Source of the DNA: JAJRPT01 sp964465945
GTDB taxonomy: Bacteria; Bacteroidota; Ignavibacteria; Kapaibacteriales; UBA2268
Assembly (NCBI GenBank): GCA_964465945.1
Contig: CAYXMM010000005.1
Location: 128,946-192,945 of the forward strand
Length of the DNA stretch: 64,000 nt
Direction of reading: 5' to 3'
Positions 35,770 to 43,530 of the stretch are shown piece by piece. The notes under the pieces were generated by a model that did not search any database, was not told the DNA's origin, and saw only the letters and a program-made list of their open reading frames with translations. Made by a program: the position numbers and the translations under genes. Each line of letters begins with the position of its first letter. Positions within the stretch are counted from its first letter, which is position 1.

Positions 35770-37842
35770 ATGATTTTTTTTTTAATCATATTCAACTCAT
35801 TTTTATTTCCAAGCTATAAAAATGAAATTAAAGAAATTGTAAATATCAATAAAGTAAATTATTTTACTTTAATAGATTCAAGTGTTTATACTATATATGA
35901 TGAGTTCTCCGAAAATAAAGTCTATGTGAAAAAAGAATTAAGTAATAAAAAAGTAGTAAAATCTTTAGGCAATTTTAATATACTTTATTTTTCAAACTTA
36001 GACTCAATATTATACCTGAAAAGCAATGATGGAATTTATTTATATAATATTAAAAGCGAAGAACTAACGGAATTTGTAGATAGTTTTTCTACTCAAGTTG
36101 AATCTAAAAATAAAAATATAAAATTTGTTTCTGAAAATGGTTACAACTATTACCTTATTAACAACTCACTCTATAATGAGACTTCTAAATTAGATGAAAA
36201 CGTTGACGACTTAATTCTAAGTAATAATAAAATTCTATATCTAAGCAGTACTCAAGGCAATTTGTTATTAAAAGATATTAATACAAATACACTTCTGAGA
36301 TTAGGAGCCGGAGACAATAATTTACTTTGTAATTTTAATAATAATTTAGCAATTTTAAATCAATATAGCGATAGATTTCTTGTAAATATACTTAATAAAG
36401 ATTTTCAAATTTCTAAATTCTTTTGGATAAACTCTAAAAATACAATTAAATGCTTTAACAACAAGATCTACTATTATGACTATCTTGACTTTTCCTTTAA
36501 AACTATTAAGAGTGAAATTTCAACACTATTTGAATATAAAGGAGACTTTGAAGAATTTAAAGTTGCAAAAAATAGAATCTATCTAAAAGGAAGTACTACT
36601 GTAAAAATATTCAACTATGAAGGTGATTTGCTTGGAGATTTTAAATTTAACAATCGCATATTTGACTTTCAATTTCAAAATAATAAGATGTATATATTAG
36701 CAAATAATATTTTAAGTATATATGAAATTAAAGATAATAATTTTTGGTATTTAGAGACCTTTTATAAAGACTATTTGTCTTACTTAATTTACTTAATATT
36801 AGTTATTTATTTGTTAAAATTATGGTTTAAATACCGCGAAAAGCAAATTATCTTTCATACAATTTTCGATTTAAGTTCAACAGGTATAATTATACATATA
36901 AATGAAAAGGGTGAACTTACAAATCTTAACCAAAATGCAAGAAAAACACTGATGCTACCTGATTCAGTTCAGTTAGGTGAGTTTTATAAAAAGTATATTA
37001 AACAAGATTCCTTGATTGAATTGAATGAAATCATTTCAAAAGCATTACAAATTAAATCAAACTTCAAACAAAAAATACTCATTAAAGATGAAAACGAAAT
37101 GATTGATTTAATGTGCAATATCAGTCCTATCCAAAATTTTGCTGGTAAGTTCAAGGGAATTCTTTTAAGTGCAATAGACATAAGCCAGGAACTCGAAAGT
37201 AAAAGAATGTCAAATTGGGCACAACTCGCCCACGATATGCAAACAAACCTTAGCACAATAAAATTAAACGTAGAGCAATTAAATTTAAAAAATGAAACAA
37301 ATATAAATAGACAAAGTAAAATTATCCATCAAACTAATTTAATCATAAAAAGAGTAAGAGATATAGTAACCGTTGGAAGAAACAATAATCTGAATAAATC
37401 AACTCATTCAACGGAAGAAATATACTTAGATTTAATTCACGAGTTTGACTTAGATTCTCACTCAAACGTTAATGTTATACAAAGTATTGAAAAATTTACA
37501 TTCACCTGTGATAAAGAAAAAATAATTAGAGCATTAAGAAATGCTTTTGAAAACGCTCTAAAAATCTTTGACAGCAAGGAAGGCATAATAGAAGTAATTA
37601 TTAAAAGAGATTCAAGAAGCGTTTATCTCATTATCAAAGATTCTGGGCAAGGTATGAATGAGGAAACTATTAAAAAAATGAAAGATCCATATTTCACAAC
37701 AAAAGGTGAAAAAGGTGGCTCAGGAATAGGCACTATTATTATGCAAAAGGTTATGGAACAGCATGGAGGGGAATTTATCATTGAATCAAAGCTAAATGTA
37801 GGTACTGAAGTAATTTTTAAAATACCATATATAAAAAACTAA
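35770..37842 (+). CDS. Transmembrane sensor histidine kinase
   Basis: 690 residues. A signal/first helix is followed by about 310 residues of strand-rich, propeller-like sensor sequence outside the cytoplasm. One membrane helix (about 337-354, YLIYLILVIYLLKLWF) leads to a PAS-like domain (about 365-475), then a HisKA region with H488 in LAHDMQTNLSTIKLN. The ATPase domain keeps the N box (RNAFENALK near 591), G1 (IKDSGQGM), F box (DPYFTTKGE) and G2 (GGSGIGT). There is no receiver domain and no response regulator nearby. The stop overlaps the ruvX start by one base. Confidence 0.88.
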   Translation: MIFFLIIFNSFLFPSYKNEIKEIVNINKVNYFTLIDSSVYTIYDEFSENKVYVKKELSNKKVVKSLGNFNILYFSNLDSILYLKSNDGIYLYNIKSEELTEFVDSFSTQVESKNKNIKFVSENGYNYYLINNSLYNETSKLDENVDDLILSNNKILYLSSTQGNLLLKDINTNTLLRLGAGDNNLLCNFNNNLAILNQYSDRFLVNILNKDFQISKFFWINSKNTIKCFNNKIYYYDYLDFSFKTIKSEISTLFEYKGDFEEFKVAKNRIYLKGSTTVKIFNYEGDLLGDFKFNNRIFDFQFQNNKMYILANNILSIYEIKDNNFWYLETFYKDYLSYLIYLILVIYLLKLWFKYREKQIIFHTIFDLSSTGIIIHINEKGELTNLNQNARKTLMLPDSVQLGEFYKKYIKQDSLIELNEIISKALQIKSNFKQKILIKDENEMIDLMCNISPIQNFAGKFKGILLSAIDISQELESKRMSNWAQLAHDMQTNLSTIKLNVEQLNLKNETNINRQSKIIHQTNLIIKRVRDIVTVGRNNNLNKSTHSTEEIYLDLIHEFDLDSHSNVNVIQSIEKFTFTCDKEKIIRALRNAFENALKIFDSKEGIIEVIIKRDSRSVYLIIKDSGQGMNEETIKKMKDPYFTTKGEKGGSGIGTIIMQKVMEQHGGEFIIESKLNVGTEVIFKIPYIKN

Positions 37843-38279
37843 TGTCTGAATTATATAAAATATTATCTATTGACTATGGAAAAAGACGTATTGGGCTGGC
37901 TATCACAGACCCAATGAGGATTATAGTTAGCCCATACAACACAATTAAAAATAACGGATTGGATAATTTTCTATCAGAAATCAATAACATAATTATCAAA
38001 GAAAACGTTAAGAAAGTTGTGCTTGGATGCCCAATAAAAAATGATAAAAATGCTAAAGTAGTTGAGGATATTCTTAATTTGAAATCAAAATTGTTAGAAA
38101 TTCAAAATAATAATGAAATAATTGATGTATTTTTACAAGATGAAACATATACATCTATCAACGCAGTAAATCGAATGGTAATGGCTGGAAAAAATAAAAA
38201 TTTTAGAAAAAAGAAAGAGAATATTGATTCTTTTGCAGCCGCAATAATTTTAGAGGAGTTTTTAAATGAAAATCAATAG
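37842..38279 (+). CDS. ruvX: Putative pre-16S rRNA nuclease / Holliday junction resolvase-like YqgF
   Basis: 145 residues, RNase H fold. The N-terminal ILSIDYGKRRIGLAITDP (about 7-24) has the first catalytic Asp; VVLGCPIKNDKN (about 66-77) and QDETYTSINAV (about 106-116) hold the second acidic residue and the E-T-Y/T-S motif; IDSFAAAIILEEFL gives the last Asp. YqgF trims the 5' end of 16S rRNA in E. coli. It overlaps the kinase gene by one base and the following GWxTD gene by 14 bases. Confidence 0.92.
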   Translation: MSELYKILSIDYGKRRIGLAITDPMRIIVSPYNTIKNNGLDNFLSEINNIIIKENVKKVVLGCPIKNDKNAKVVEDILNLKSKLLEIQNNNEIIDVFLQDETYTSINAVNRMVMAGKNKNFRKKKENIDSFAAAIILEEFLNENQ

Positions 38280-39573
38280 TCTTATTATTTTACTTTTTTT
38301 CTTATTTAATTATGCTTATTCGCTTGATAAAACCACCTATTACTCTTATGGAGTAGAATTTGACGGATCATCTTTTGCAACAAAACATCCCAATCAAGAT
38401 TCGATTAAATTATTTATAAGTTATCGTTTACTTTATGATGTTTTGTCTTTTAAAGAATTAAATGAAGGCGATAAATCAATATTTTTTTCTGATGTAGATA
38501 TTGAAGTTGTCTTAACTGACGATGGTGGAGTAATTCGTAAAAGAGCAAACAAAAAAGATAGTGTTTTTGCAAATTCTTTTGAAGAAACAAACTCAAAAGA
38601 ACTTTATCACAAAGGTTTTTTTGAGTTCTCAGTTAAAAATTCTAATTATTCTGTTAATTTAACAGTTATTGATAGGTTTAAAAAGAAAATAAATCAAAAA
38701 ATATTCATTAAAAAATTAGACTACAAAAAACTATTAAACTCTTCGGATATATTATTTTATAGACAAAACGCTCAATCAAACCTCTATGATTTATCAAATT
38801 ATGTTTCTCATAATGCTTTTTTATTTGACAAAAATGAAGTTTCATTACTTATGAATATAGACAGCAACGACTATAATTATTTTTATGAAGTAGAATTTCT
38901 AAAAAACAATGAAGAAAATGATATATACAATTTCTGGAGCGATAAATCCATTTCTTTTGAAAATAAAGCAGAAGTGCTAACTGATAAAAACATTGATTTC
39001 AAAACTAAAAAGGATCAATTAACTTTTGATTTGAAAAATGGAACAGATAAATACTTAAAAATATCCTTTCCTACTGACAAAATTATTCCAGGTTCATATA
39101 AAATTAAAATCTATAATGAAAATGAGGATACAGTTGAAAGATATTTTGAAGTAAATTGGGAAAATAAACCACTTAGCTTAGATAGGATTAGTTATGCAAT
39201 CGAAAGAATGTATTATATACTTACAGACGAAGAATATGACAAACTAAACAACAGTAGCCAACAACTTAAAGACTTTATTGAATATTGGAAAAAACTCGAC
39301 CCAACACCTGATACTCCATATAATGAAGCATTAGTACAGTATTTCACACGTGTAGATTACGCTTTTTTTAACTTTGCTTCATTAGCCGAAAAAGACGGGG
39401 CAAATACTGATAGAGGCAAAATATTCATTCTTTATGGCGCACCAACTGAAATTCAAGATAAAAATATTGAAAACAAAAAAGGGATAATTTGGAACTATAA
39501 AAACTTAAATAAAAAATTCTATTTCCAAGTCGTTTCCAGCGGATTTACTAAACTTATTAAGATAGAAGGGTGA
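38266..39573 (+). CDS. GWxTD domain-containing secreted protein
   Basis: 435 residues with a signal peptide (MKINSLIILLFFLFNYAYS). The C-terminal about 140 residues form a GWxTD domain: LTDEEYDKLNNSSQQ, FIEYWKKLDPTPDTPYNEAL and then DGANTDRGKIFILYGAPTEI (near 372-391), where the usual G(W)xTDRG motif reads GANTDRG. GWxTD proteins are known from the Bacteroidota-Chlorobiota-Gemmatimonadota range with unknown function. A GAGGAG ribosome site lies within the end of ruvX, 8 bases before the ATG. The operon ends at the hairpin at 39601. Confidence 0.85.
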   Translation: MKINSLIILLFFLFNYAYSLDKTTYYSYGVEFDGSSFATKHPNQDSIKLFISYRLLYDVLSFKELNEGDKSIFFSDVDIEVVLTDDGGVIRKRANKKDSVFANSFEETNSKELYHKGFFEFSVKNSNYSVNLTVIDRFKKKINQKIFIKKLDYKKLLNSSDILFYRQNAQSNLYDLSNYVSHNAFLFDKNEVSLLMNIDSNDYNYFYEVEFLKNNEENDIYNFWSDKSISFENKAEVLTDKNIDFKTKKDQLTFDLKNGTDKYLKISFPTDKIIPGSYKIKIYNENEDTVERYFEVNWENKPLSLDRISYAIERMYYILTDEEYDKLNNSSQQLKDFIEYWKKLDPTPDTPYNEALVQYFTRVDYAFFNFASLAEKDGANTDRGKIFILYGAPTEIQDKNIENKKGIIWNYKNLNKKFYFQVVSSGFTKLIKIEG

Positions 39574-39588
39574 TTGTTAAAAAGTTCG

Positions 39589-39625
39589 AAAAAAAAAAAA
39601 GCAAGTGATAACACTTGCTTTTTTT
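39589..39625. terminator. Bidirectional rho-independent terminator
   Basis: GCAAGTG-ATAA-CACTTGC (39601-39618), with 12 A before and 7 T after. It can end the GWxTD operon on plus and the tRNA-Asn transcript on minus, which lies 4 bases away. Confidence 0.9.
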
Positions 39626-39628
39626 ATG

Positions 39629-39702
39629 CTCCTGAGCAGGGACTTGAACCCCGGACCCTCTGATTAACAGTCAGATGCTCTAACCGGCTGAGCTACTCAG
39701 GA
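39629..39702 (-). tRNA. tRNA-Asn (anticodon GTT)
   Basis: 74 bases, all four arms pair: acceptor TCCTGAG/CTCAGGA, D-arm GCTC/GAGC, anticodon arm TCTGA-CTGTTAA-TCAGA with anticodon GTT, T-arm CGGGG-TTCAAGT-CCCTG, and discriminator G. The CCA end is not encoded. A promoter is seen upstream at 39734-39764 and a terminator directly downstream. Confidence 0.97.
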
Positions 39703-39733
39703 ATTTTTTTTAAGTCGCTCTCGAAAGAGAATT

Positions 39734-39764
39734 CAAAATTAAGAACTATTTTGTAATTTCCAAA
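39734..39764 (-). promoter_or_regulatory. Bacteroidota-type promoter for tRNA-Asn
   Basis: On the minus strand: TTTG (39764-39761), 19 bases, TAATTTTG (39741-39734), an exact match to TTTG-N19-TAnnTTTG. The tRNA 5' end is 31 bases downstream of the -7 box. Confidence 0.7.
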
Positions 39765-39791
39765 ATAAATTTTAAAAATTTTTAAAATATT

Positions 39792-40481
39792 ATGATAAAA
39801 AATTCTAAATGCGTGATTTTGCATACTATGAAATTATCCGAATCTTCAAAAATTATAACTACTTACAGCGAAGACTATGGAAAATTATCTTTTGTTGCAA
39901 AAGGGGCATTTTCTAATAAATCTAAATTTCTCGGATTACTCGAAACTTCTTATTTAATAAATGCAGAATTTTATTTTAAAGAAAATCGTGATTTACATAT
40001 ATTAAGTAATGCTGAAATTACTCACAGGTATAAAAATTCAAAAGTAGATTTCAGAACGCTCATTTGCCAAATGGTATGTTGTGAGTTAACAAATAAAACT
40101 CAAAATGTAGGGGAGGTTAATCCAGAACTCTTTAATGACTTGCAACAAACTCTAATCAATATTGATACTACATCGCCATTAACTTATACATTAAAGTATT
40201 TTCTCTTAGTAATTAAACATCTTGGCTATCAAATTATTATGAGTATTAATGGAAATGAGCAAGTATTTTTTAATATGAACAATGGACAAATAAATAGTTT
40301 ATCAGGACTAAAACTATTGAAAAACGAATTATTTATTTTTCAAAACTTACTTTATGAAACAAAAGAAATAAACGAAATTTCTTTGCAAGATTTCAATAAA
40401 ATTATAAGCATATTAATTCGTTATACTTCATTACACTTAGACAAACAGTTATATATTAATTCATTAGAAATTTTAAATTGA
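39792..40481 (+). CDS. recO: DNA repair protein RecO
   Basis: 229 residues. N-terminal OB fold: VILHTMKLSESSKIITTYSEDYGKL is typical for RecO, then FVAKGAFS and LLETSYLINAEFYFKENRDLH. A helical C-terminal domain follows (about 80-229). RecO loads RecA onto SSB-coated gaps with RecR. The four-Cys zinc motif present in some RecO proteins is absent here. The TGA overlaps the TTG start of the following peptidase (TTGA). Confidence 0.9.
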   Translation: MIKNSKCVILHTMKLSESSKIITTYSEDYGKLSFVAKGAFSNKSKFLGLLETSYLINAEFYFKENRDLHILSNAEITHRYKNSKVDFRTLICQMVCCELTNKTQNVGEVNPELFNDLQQTLINIDTTSPLTYTLKYFLLVIKHLGYQIIMSINGNEQVFFNMNNGQINSLSGLKLLKNELFIFQNLLYETKEINEISLQDFNKIISILIRYTSLHLDKQLYINSLEILN

Positions 40482-41749
40482 ACAAAAAAGTTATAAACTC
40501 AAAGCAAACCATCAATTCTAACTTAGAAGAAAATATAGTGTATTATACAACCAACGATGGTGTAAAAATAGTAGCAGAAGAGACATCTGATTTTTTACCT
40601 TTTTCATTATCATTTTCGATTTTATCTGGCTCAAGAGATGAATTTGAACAATCAAATGGCACAGCCCACTTTTTAGAACACATTCTTTTCCGAAGAACAA
40701 AAAGATTAAAAAGTAAACAAATCGCAAAAGAATTTGAAAAATTTGGCGCAATAGCAAATGCCTTTACAACAAAAGAATACACCTCATATTTTGTAACAGC
40801 GAATTTCAAAAACTTTCAAAAAGTTACAAATTTATTATATGAAGTAGTATTTCAACCAGAATTTAATGAACAAGACTTAGAAAAAGAACGCAAGATAATT
40901 TTTGACGAAATTAAATCTTCTGATGAAGAGCCAGAAGAAATCTTAAATGATAAACTTGCAGAAATTCAATTTGAAAACAATCTTATTTCGCTACCTATTG
41001 CTGGGACTTTAGATTCTGTTTCAAAAATCACTATAAATGATATTGAGAGTTTTTTTAATAATTATTACATTTCTGAAAATCTAATTGTATCTTATGCTGG
41101 ACCTAATATAGATGAATTTTTTAAGATTATTGAATCATTAAAATTTGCTTCAAAAAAATTCAACAAACCTGCTCAAACATTAAAATTTCAAAATCAAAGC
41201 GAAATTGAAGTCAAAACAAGCATAAGTTCACAAATTCATTTATCAATGACGTACTTAACAAAACAATGTGATATGAAAACAAGGATGAATTTTGCTCTAT
41301 TAAATATTATACTAACTGAGGCAATGTCATCAAGATTATACCAGATTTTAAGAGAAAAAAACGGATTGACATATAACATTTACTCTGGCTTCACAAATTA
41401 TCTTGACTTCACTGAATTAAACTTTTTTACATCTTTTGACCCAAAATATAGAAACAAAGTTTATAAACTAATTGAAATAGAATTTCAAAAAATTAAAGAA
41501 AAAGCATTTACTAAAAATGAAGTAAATATTGCCAAAGAACTATTAAAAACCTATTCACTAATTGAAAATGAAGGTAGTTTAAATAAAATTAACAACCTTA
41601 CAAGACAAGTTATGCTATATGGAAAAGTAGAAAACAGCAAAGAGTTAATAAGTGGAATAAGCTCAATAACTCTTGACTATGCAAATTCGATGAATAAGGA
41701 TATATTTGATTTATCAAAATGGTATAAATGCTATTTAATTCCAGATTAA
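40478..41749 (+). CDS. M16 family zinc metallopeptidase
   Basis: 423 residues. The inverted zinc motif HFLEH is at 64-68, with the third ligand Glu in the EKERKIIFDEI segment (about 134-144), so the peptidase is potentially active. The C-terminal M16 half carries the LREKNGLTYNIYSG arginine/tyrosine motif (about 294-307). It starts with TTG overlapping the recO stop (TTGA); there is no ATG before the conserved part, so the TTG start is required. Such two-domain proteins resemble mitochondrial processing peptidase beta. The cellular substrate is unknown; no signal peptide is present. Confidence 0.9.
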   Translation: MNKKVINSKQTINSNLEENIVYYTTNDGVKIVAEETSDFLPFSLSFSILSGSRDEFEQSNGTAHFLEHILFRRTKRLKSKQIAKEFEKFGAIANAFTTKEYTSYFVTANFKNFQKVTNLLYEVVFQPEFNEQDLEKERKIIFDEIKSSDEEPEEILNDKLAEIQFENNLISLPIAGTLDSVSKITINDIESFFNNYYISENLIVSYAGPNIDEFFKIIESLKFASKKFNKPAQTLKFQNQSEIEVKTSISSQIHLSMTYLTKQCDMKTRMNFALLNIILTEAMSSRLYQILREKNGLTYNIYSGFTNYLDFTELNFFTSFDPKYRNKVYKLIEIEFQKIKEKAFTKNEVNIAKELLKTYSLIENEGSLNKINNLTRQVMLYGKVENSKELISGISSITLDYANSMNKDIFDLSKWYKCYLIPD

Positions 41750-42498
41750 TCTTTTAGAACTGGTTCCTTTAAGTTATTATTAAAGTCCTTATATTTTACT
41801 TTTAAGGTAATAGGACCATAAGCATAAGCTGCAATCTCATAAGTATCCCAAAACAATACAATACCATCATTTTCGATATAAAATTGCTTTGCCATTGAAA
41901 ACTTATCATTTTCAAACATAAAACCTACCGAACTTAATGGATAGCCAACTTCTATTTTATATAACTTTCTAAACTCTTGTTCGGCAAGTTCTGTGAATGA
42001 CTTCATATCTTTGATAATATCAGAGAGTTCTACTTTCTTATTTGTTTTAAGATTATAAACAAAATGACCTACAGAAGTATTAGGATGTGCCCCACCAAAA
42101 AAACTAAAATTAATGGTTGTTAAGTTTAAAAAATGATATAATTCTTTAAATTGGTATGTAAAATCAGTACTATATCCAGGCAAGTCATACATATCGCTCT
42201 TAGCTTCTAAATAACCTTTTTCAAACTCTTCAAATTTATCATCAATTAAATCATAAATATCGCTGGCTTTTAAGGAGTCTTTCTTATCTAATTTTAAACC
42301 TAAATCTGCATAAATAGATTTTTGCAAGATTCTATCCAAATTATAAAAATAAGGCAATTTGTAAGCAAAATAAATCATATCTGGAACTGCTTTGTTATAA
42401 TCATACTTAAACTCTACAGAGCCATATTTTACTTCGGCTTTTAAACTAATTGTTAAAATCAATGCAATTAAAACAATATATACACTATTTTTTTTCAT
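41746..42498 (-). CDS. DUF3298/DUF4163 secreted protein
   Basis: 250 residues from the ATG at 42498, which gives a signal peptide (MKKNSVYIVLIALILTISLKAE); an in-frame ATG at 42513 is also possible. The mature part fits the DUF4163/DUF3298 arrangement, as in RsiV: NFSFFGGAHPNTSVGHFVYNLKT is the recognisable GGAH motif (about 135), and FYIENDGIVLFWDTYEIAAYAYGP (about 200) is the C-terminal half. RsiV binds lysozyme; no sigma factor is nearby. Convergent with the peptidase gene (4-base overlap). Confidence 0.82.
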   Translation of the reverse strand: MKKNSVYIVLIALILTISLKAEVKYGSVEFKYDYNKAVPDMIYFAYKLPYFYNLDRILQKSIYADLGLKLDKKDSLKASDIYDLIDDKFEEFEKGYLEAKSDMYDLPGYSTDFTYQFKELYHFLNLTTINFSFFGGAHPNTSVGHFVYNLKTNKKVELSDIIKDMKSFTELAEQEFRKLYKIEVGYPLSSVGFMFENDKFSMAKQFYIENDGIVLFWDTYEIAAYAYGPITLKVKYKDFNNNLKEPVLKD

Positions 42499-42742
42499 TA
42501 AAACCCCATTCATCTAATTTTATAAACGTATCTAAAAACTCTTTGTTACTTAAAGCACTTTTTGACCTCATAACCTTATTGAAATGCAGCAACTTAAATT
42601 TCAATTTTGCGTTATCATCAATATTCTTTAAATAATACTTTCGAATTTCAATTAAAGAATTATTAATCAAGTCCGTTTTCGCTTTTTCCTTGACTTCATC
42701 TTTTTTAATAATTCTTTGTTTAAATTGAATTTTCTTTTTCAT
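42485..42742 (-). CDS. Small basic protein of unknown function
   Basis: 85 residues from the ATG at 42742. Highly charged (MKKKIQFKQRIIKKDEVKEK), helical, no signal or membrane segment. Its final 14 bases overlap the start of the DUF3298 gene, as in genuine operons, which is the main reason to keep it. No family recognised. The -7-like box at 42747 would give an almost leaderless message. Confidence 0.45.
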   Translation of the reverse strand: MKKKIQFKQRIIKKDEVKEKAKTDLINNSLIEIRKYYLKNIDDNAKLKFKLLHFNKVMRSKSALSNKEFLDTFIKLDEWGFNEKK

Positions 42743-42746
42743 CAAG

Positions 42747-42777
42747 CAAAAATACAAATTTAAGTAGAATTTACAAT
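42747..42777 (-). promoter_or_regulatory. Possible promoter placing the start codon at or near the transcript end
   Basis: On the minus strand: ATTG (42777-42774), 19 bases, TATTTTTG (42754-42747). The -7 box fits and the -33 box is one mismatch off. The ATG at 42742 is only 4 bases beyond the -7 box, which would imply a leaderless transcript. Confidence 0.3.
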
Positions 42778-42906
42778 GTTGAACTTAGAAAACGCCTGTT
42801 TAAAGAATGTAATATTTTATTTTAAACTATAATTAAAACTTTCAAAAATTTAAGATTAAACTATAATTTCATAAATTGCATAATATTTAAAAAAAAAAAA
42901 TAAAAA

Positions 42907-43530
42907 ATGATTAAGACTTCAAACCTTTATATTTTAGCAACAATTTTAATAATTTCTGACCAACTAACTAAGTTTATAGTTAAAGGTGTTAATTTTTTAG
43001 GGATATATATCAAAGGATTTTACTTAGGTGAGTCTGTAAATGTTTTTGGAGACTTTTTTACGTTCACATTTGTCGAAAACCCAGGTATGGCTTGGGGAAT
43101 TGAATTTGGAGCAGGAAAAATACTACTTAGTTTATTTAGTGTTTTTGCTTCTATTGCTTTAATATGGTATTTAGGTAAGATTAAATTTGCTCATAATGGC
43201 GTTAGATTTGGAATAACTTTAATTCTTGCGGGTGCAGCAGGGAATATGATTGATAGAGTATTTTATGGCGTTATTTATGGCGAATCACCTCTATTCTATG
43301 GAAAAGTTGTCGATTTCTTAAGAGTTGATGTCCCTGATATGTTTGGAATGACCCACTGGCCTGTATTTAATATTGCTGATTCATGCGTTAGTATTGGAAT
43401 TGTTCTGCTCATAATCTTTAACTCAAAAATTCCAAACTTGCAAGAAGCCAAAGCCGGTAAATATATTTCAGAAAAAGATGAAGAAGAAATTGATAAAATT
43501 AACTCTAATGAAGTAACAGAGGGATTATGA
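42907..43530 (+). CDS. lspA: Lipoprotein signal peptidase
   Basis: 207 residues, four membrane helices. It cleaves the signal peptide of lipid-modified prolipoproteins in the inner membrane. The catalytic aspartates are D116 in AGNMIDRV and D158 in FNIADSC; DQLTKFIVK (18-26) and VENPGMAWG (56-64) are family marks. It is longer than the usual about 165 because of an enlarged periplasmic loop (about 28-50 and 121-150) and an acidic C-terminal tail (about 180-207). A run of 12 A lies just before the start (42889-42900). It overlaps the OmpA-like gene by 4 bases. Confidence 0.95.
   Translation: MIKTSNLYILATILIISDQLTKFIVKGVNFLGIYIKGFYLGESVNVFGDFFTFTFVENPGMAWGIEFGAGKILLSLFSVFASIALIWYLGKIKFAHNGVRFGITLILAGAAGNMIDRVFYGVIYGESPLFYGKVVDFLRVDVPDMFGMTHWPVFNIADSCVSIGIVLLIIFNSKIPNLQEAKAGKYISEKDEEEIDKINSNEVTEGL

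Noticed and set aside
42889..42900. Run of 12 A before lspA as a phase-variation switch
   Set aside because: It lies outside the reading frame in an AT-rich gap without visible promoter boxes around it; long A-runs are common here. Slippage would have no clear effect.
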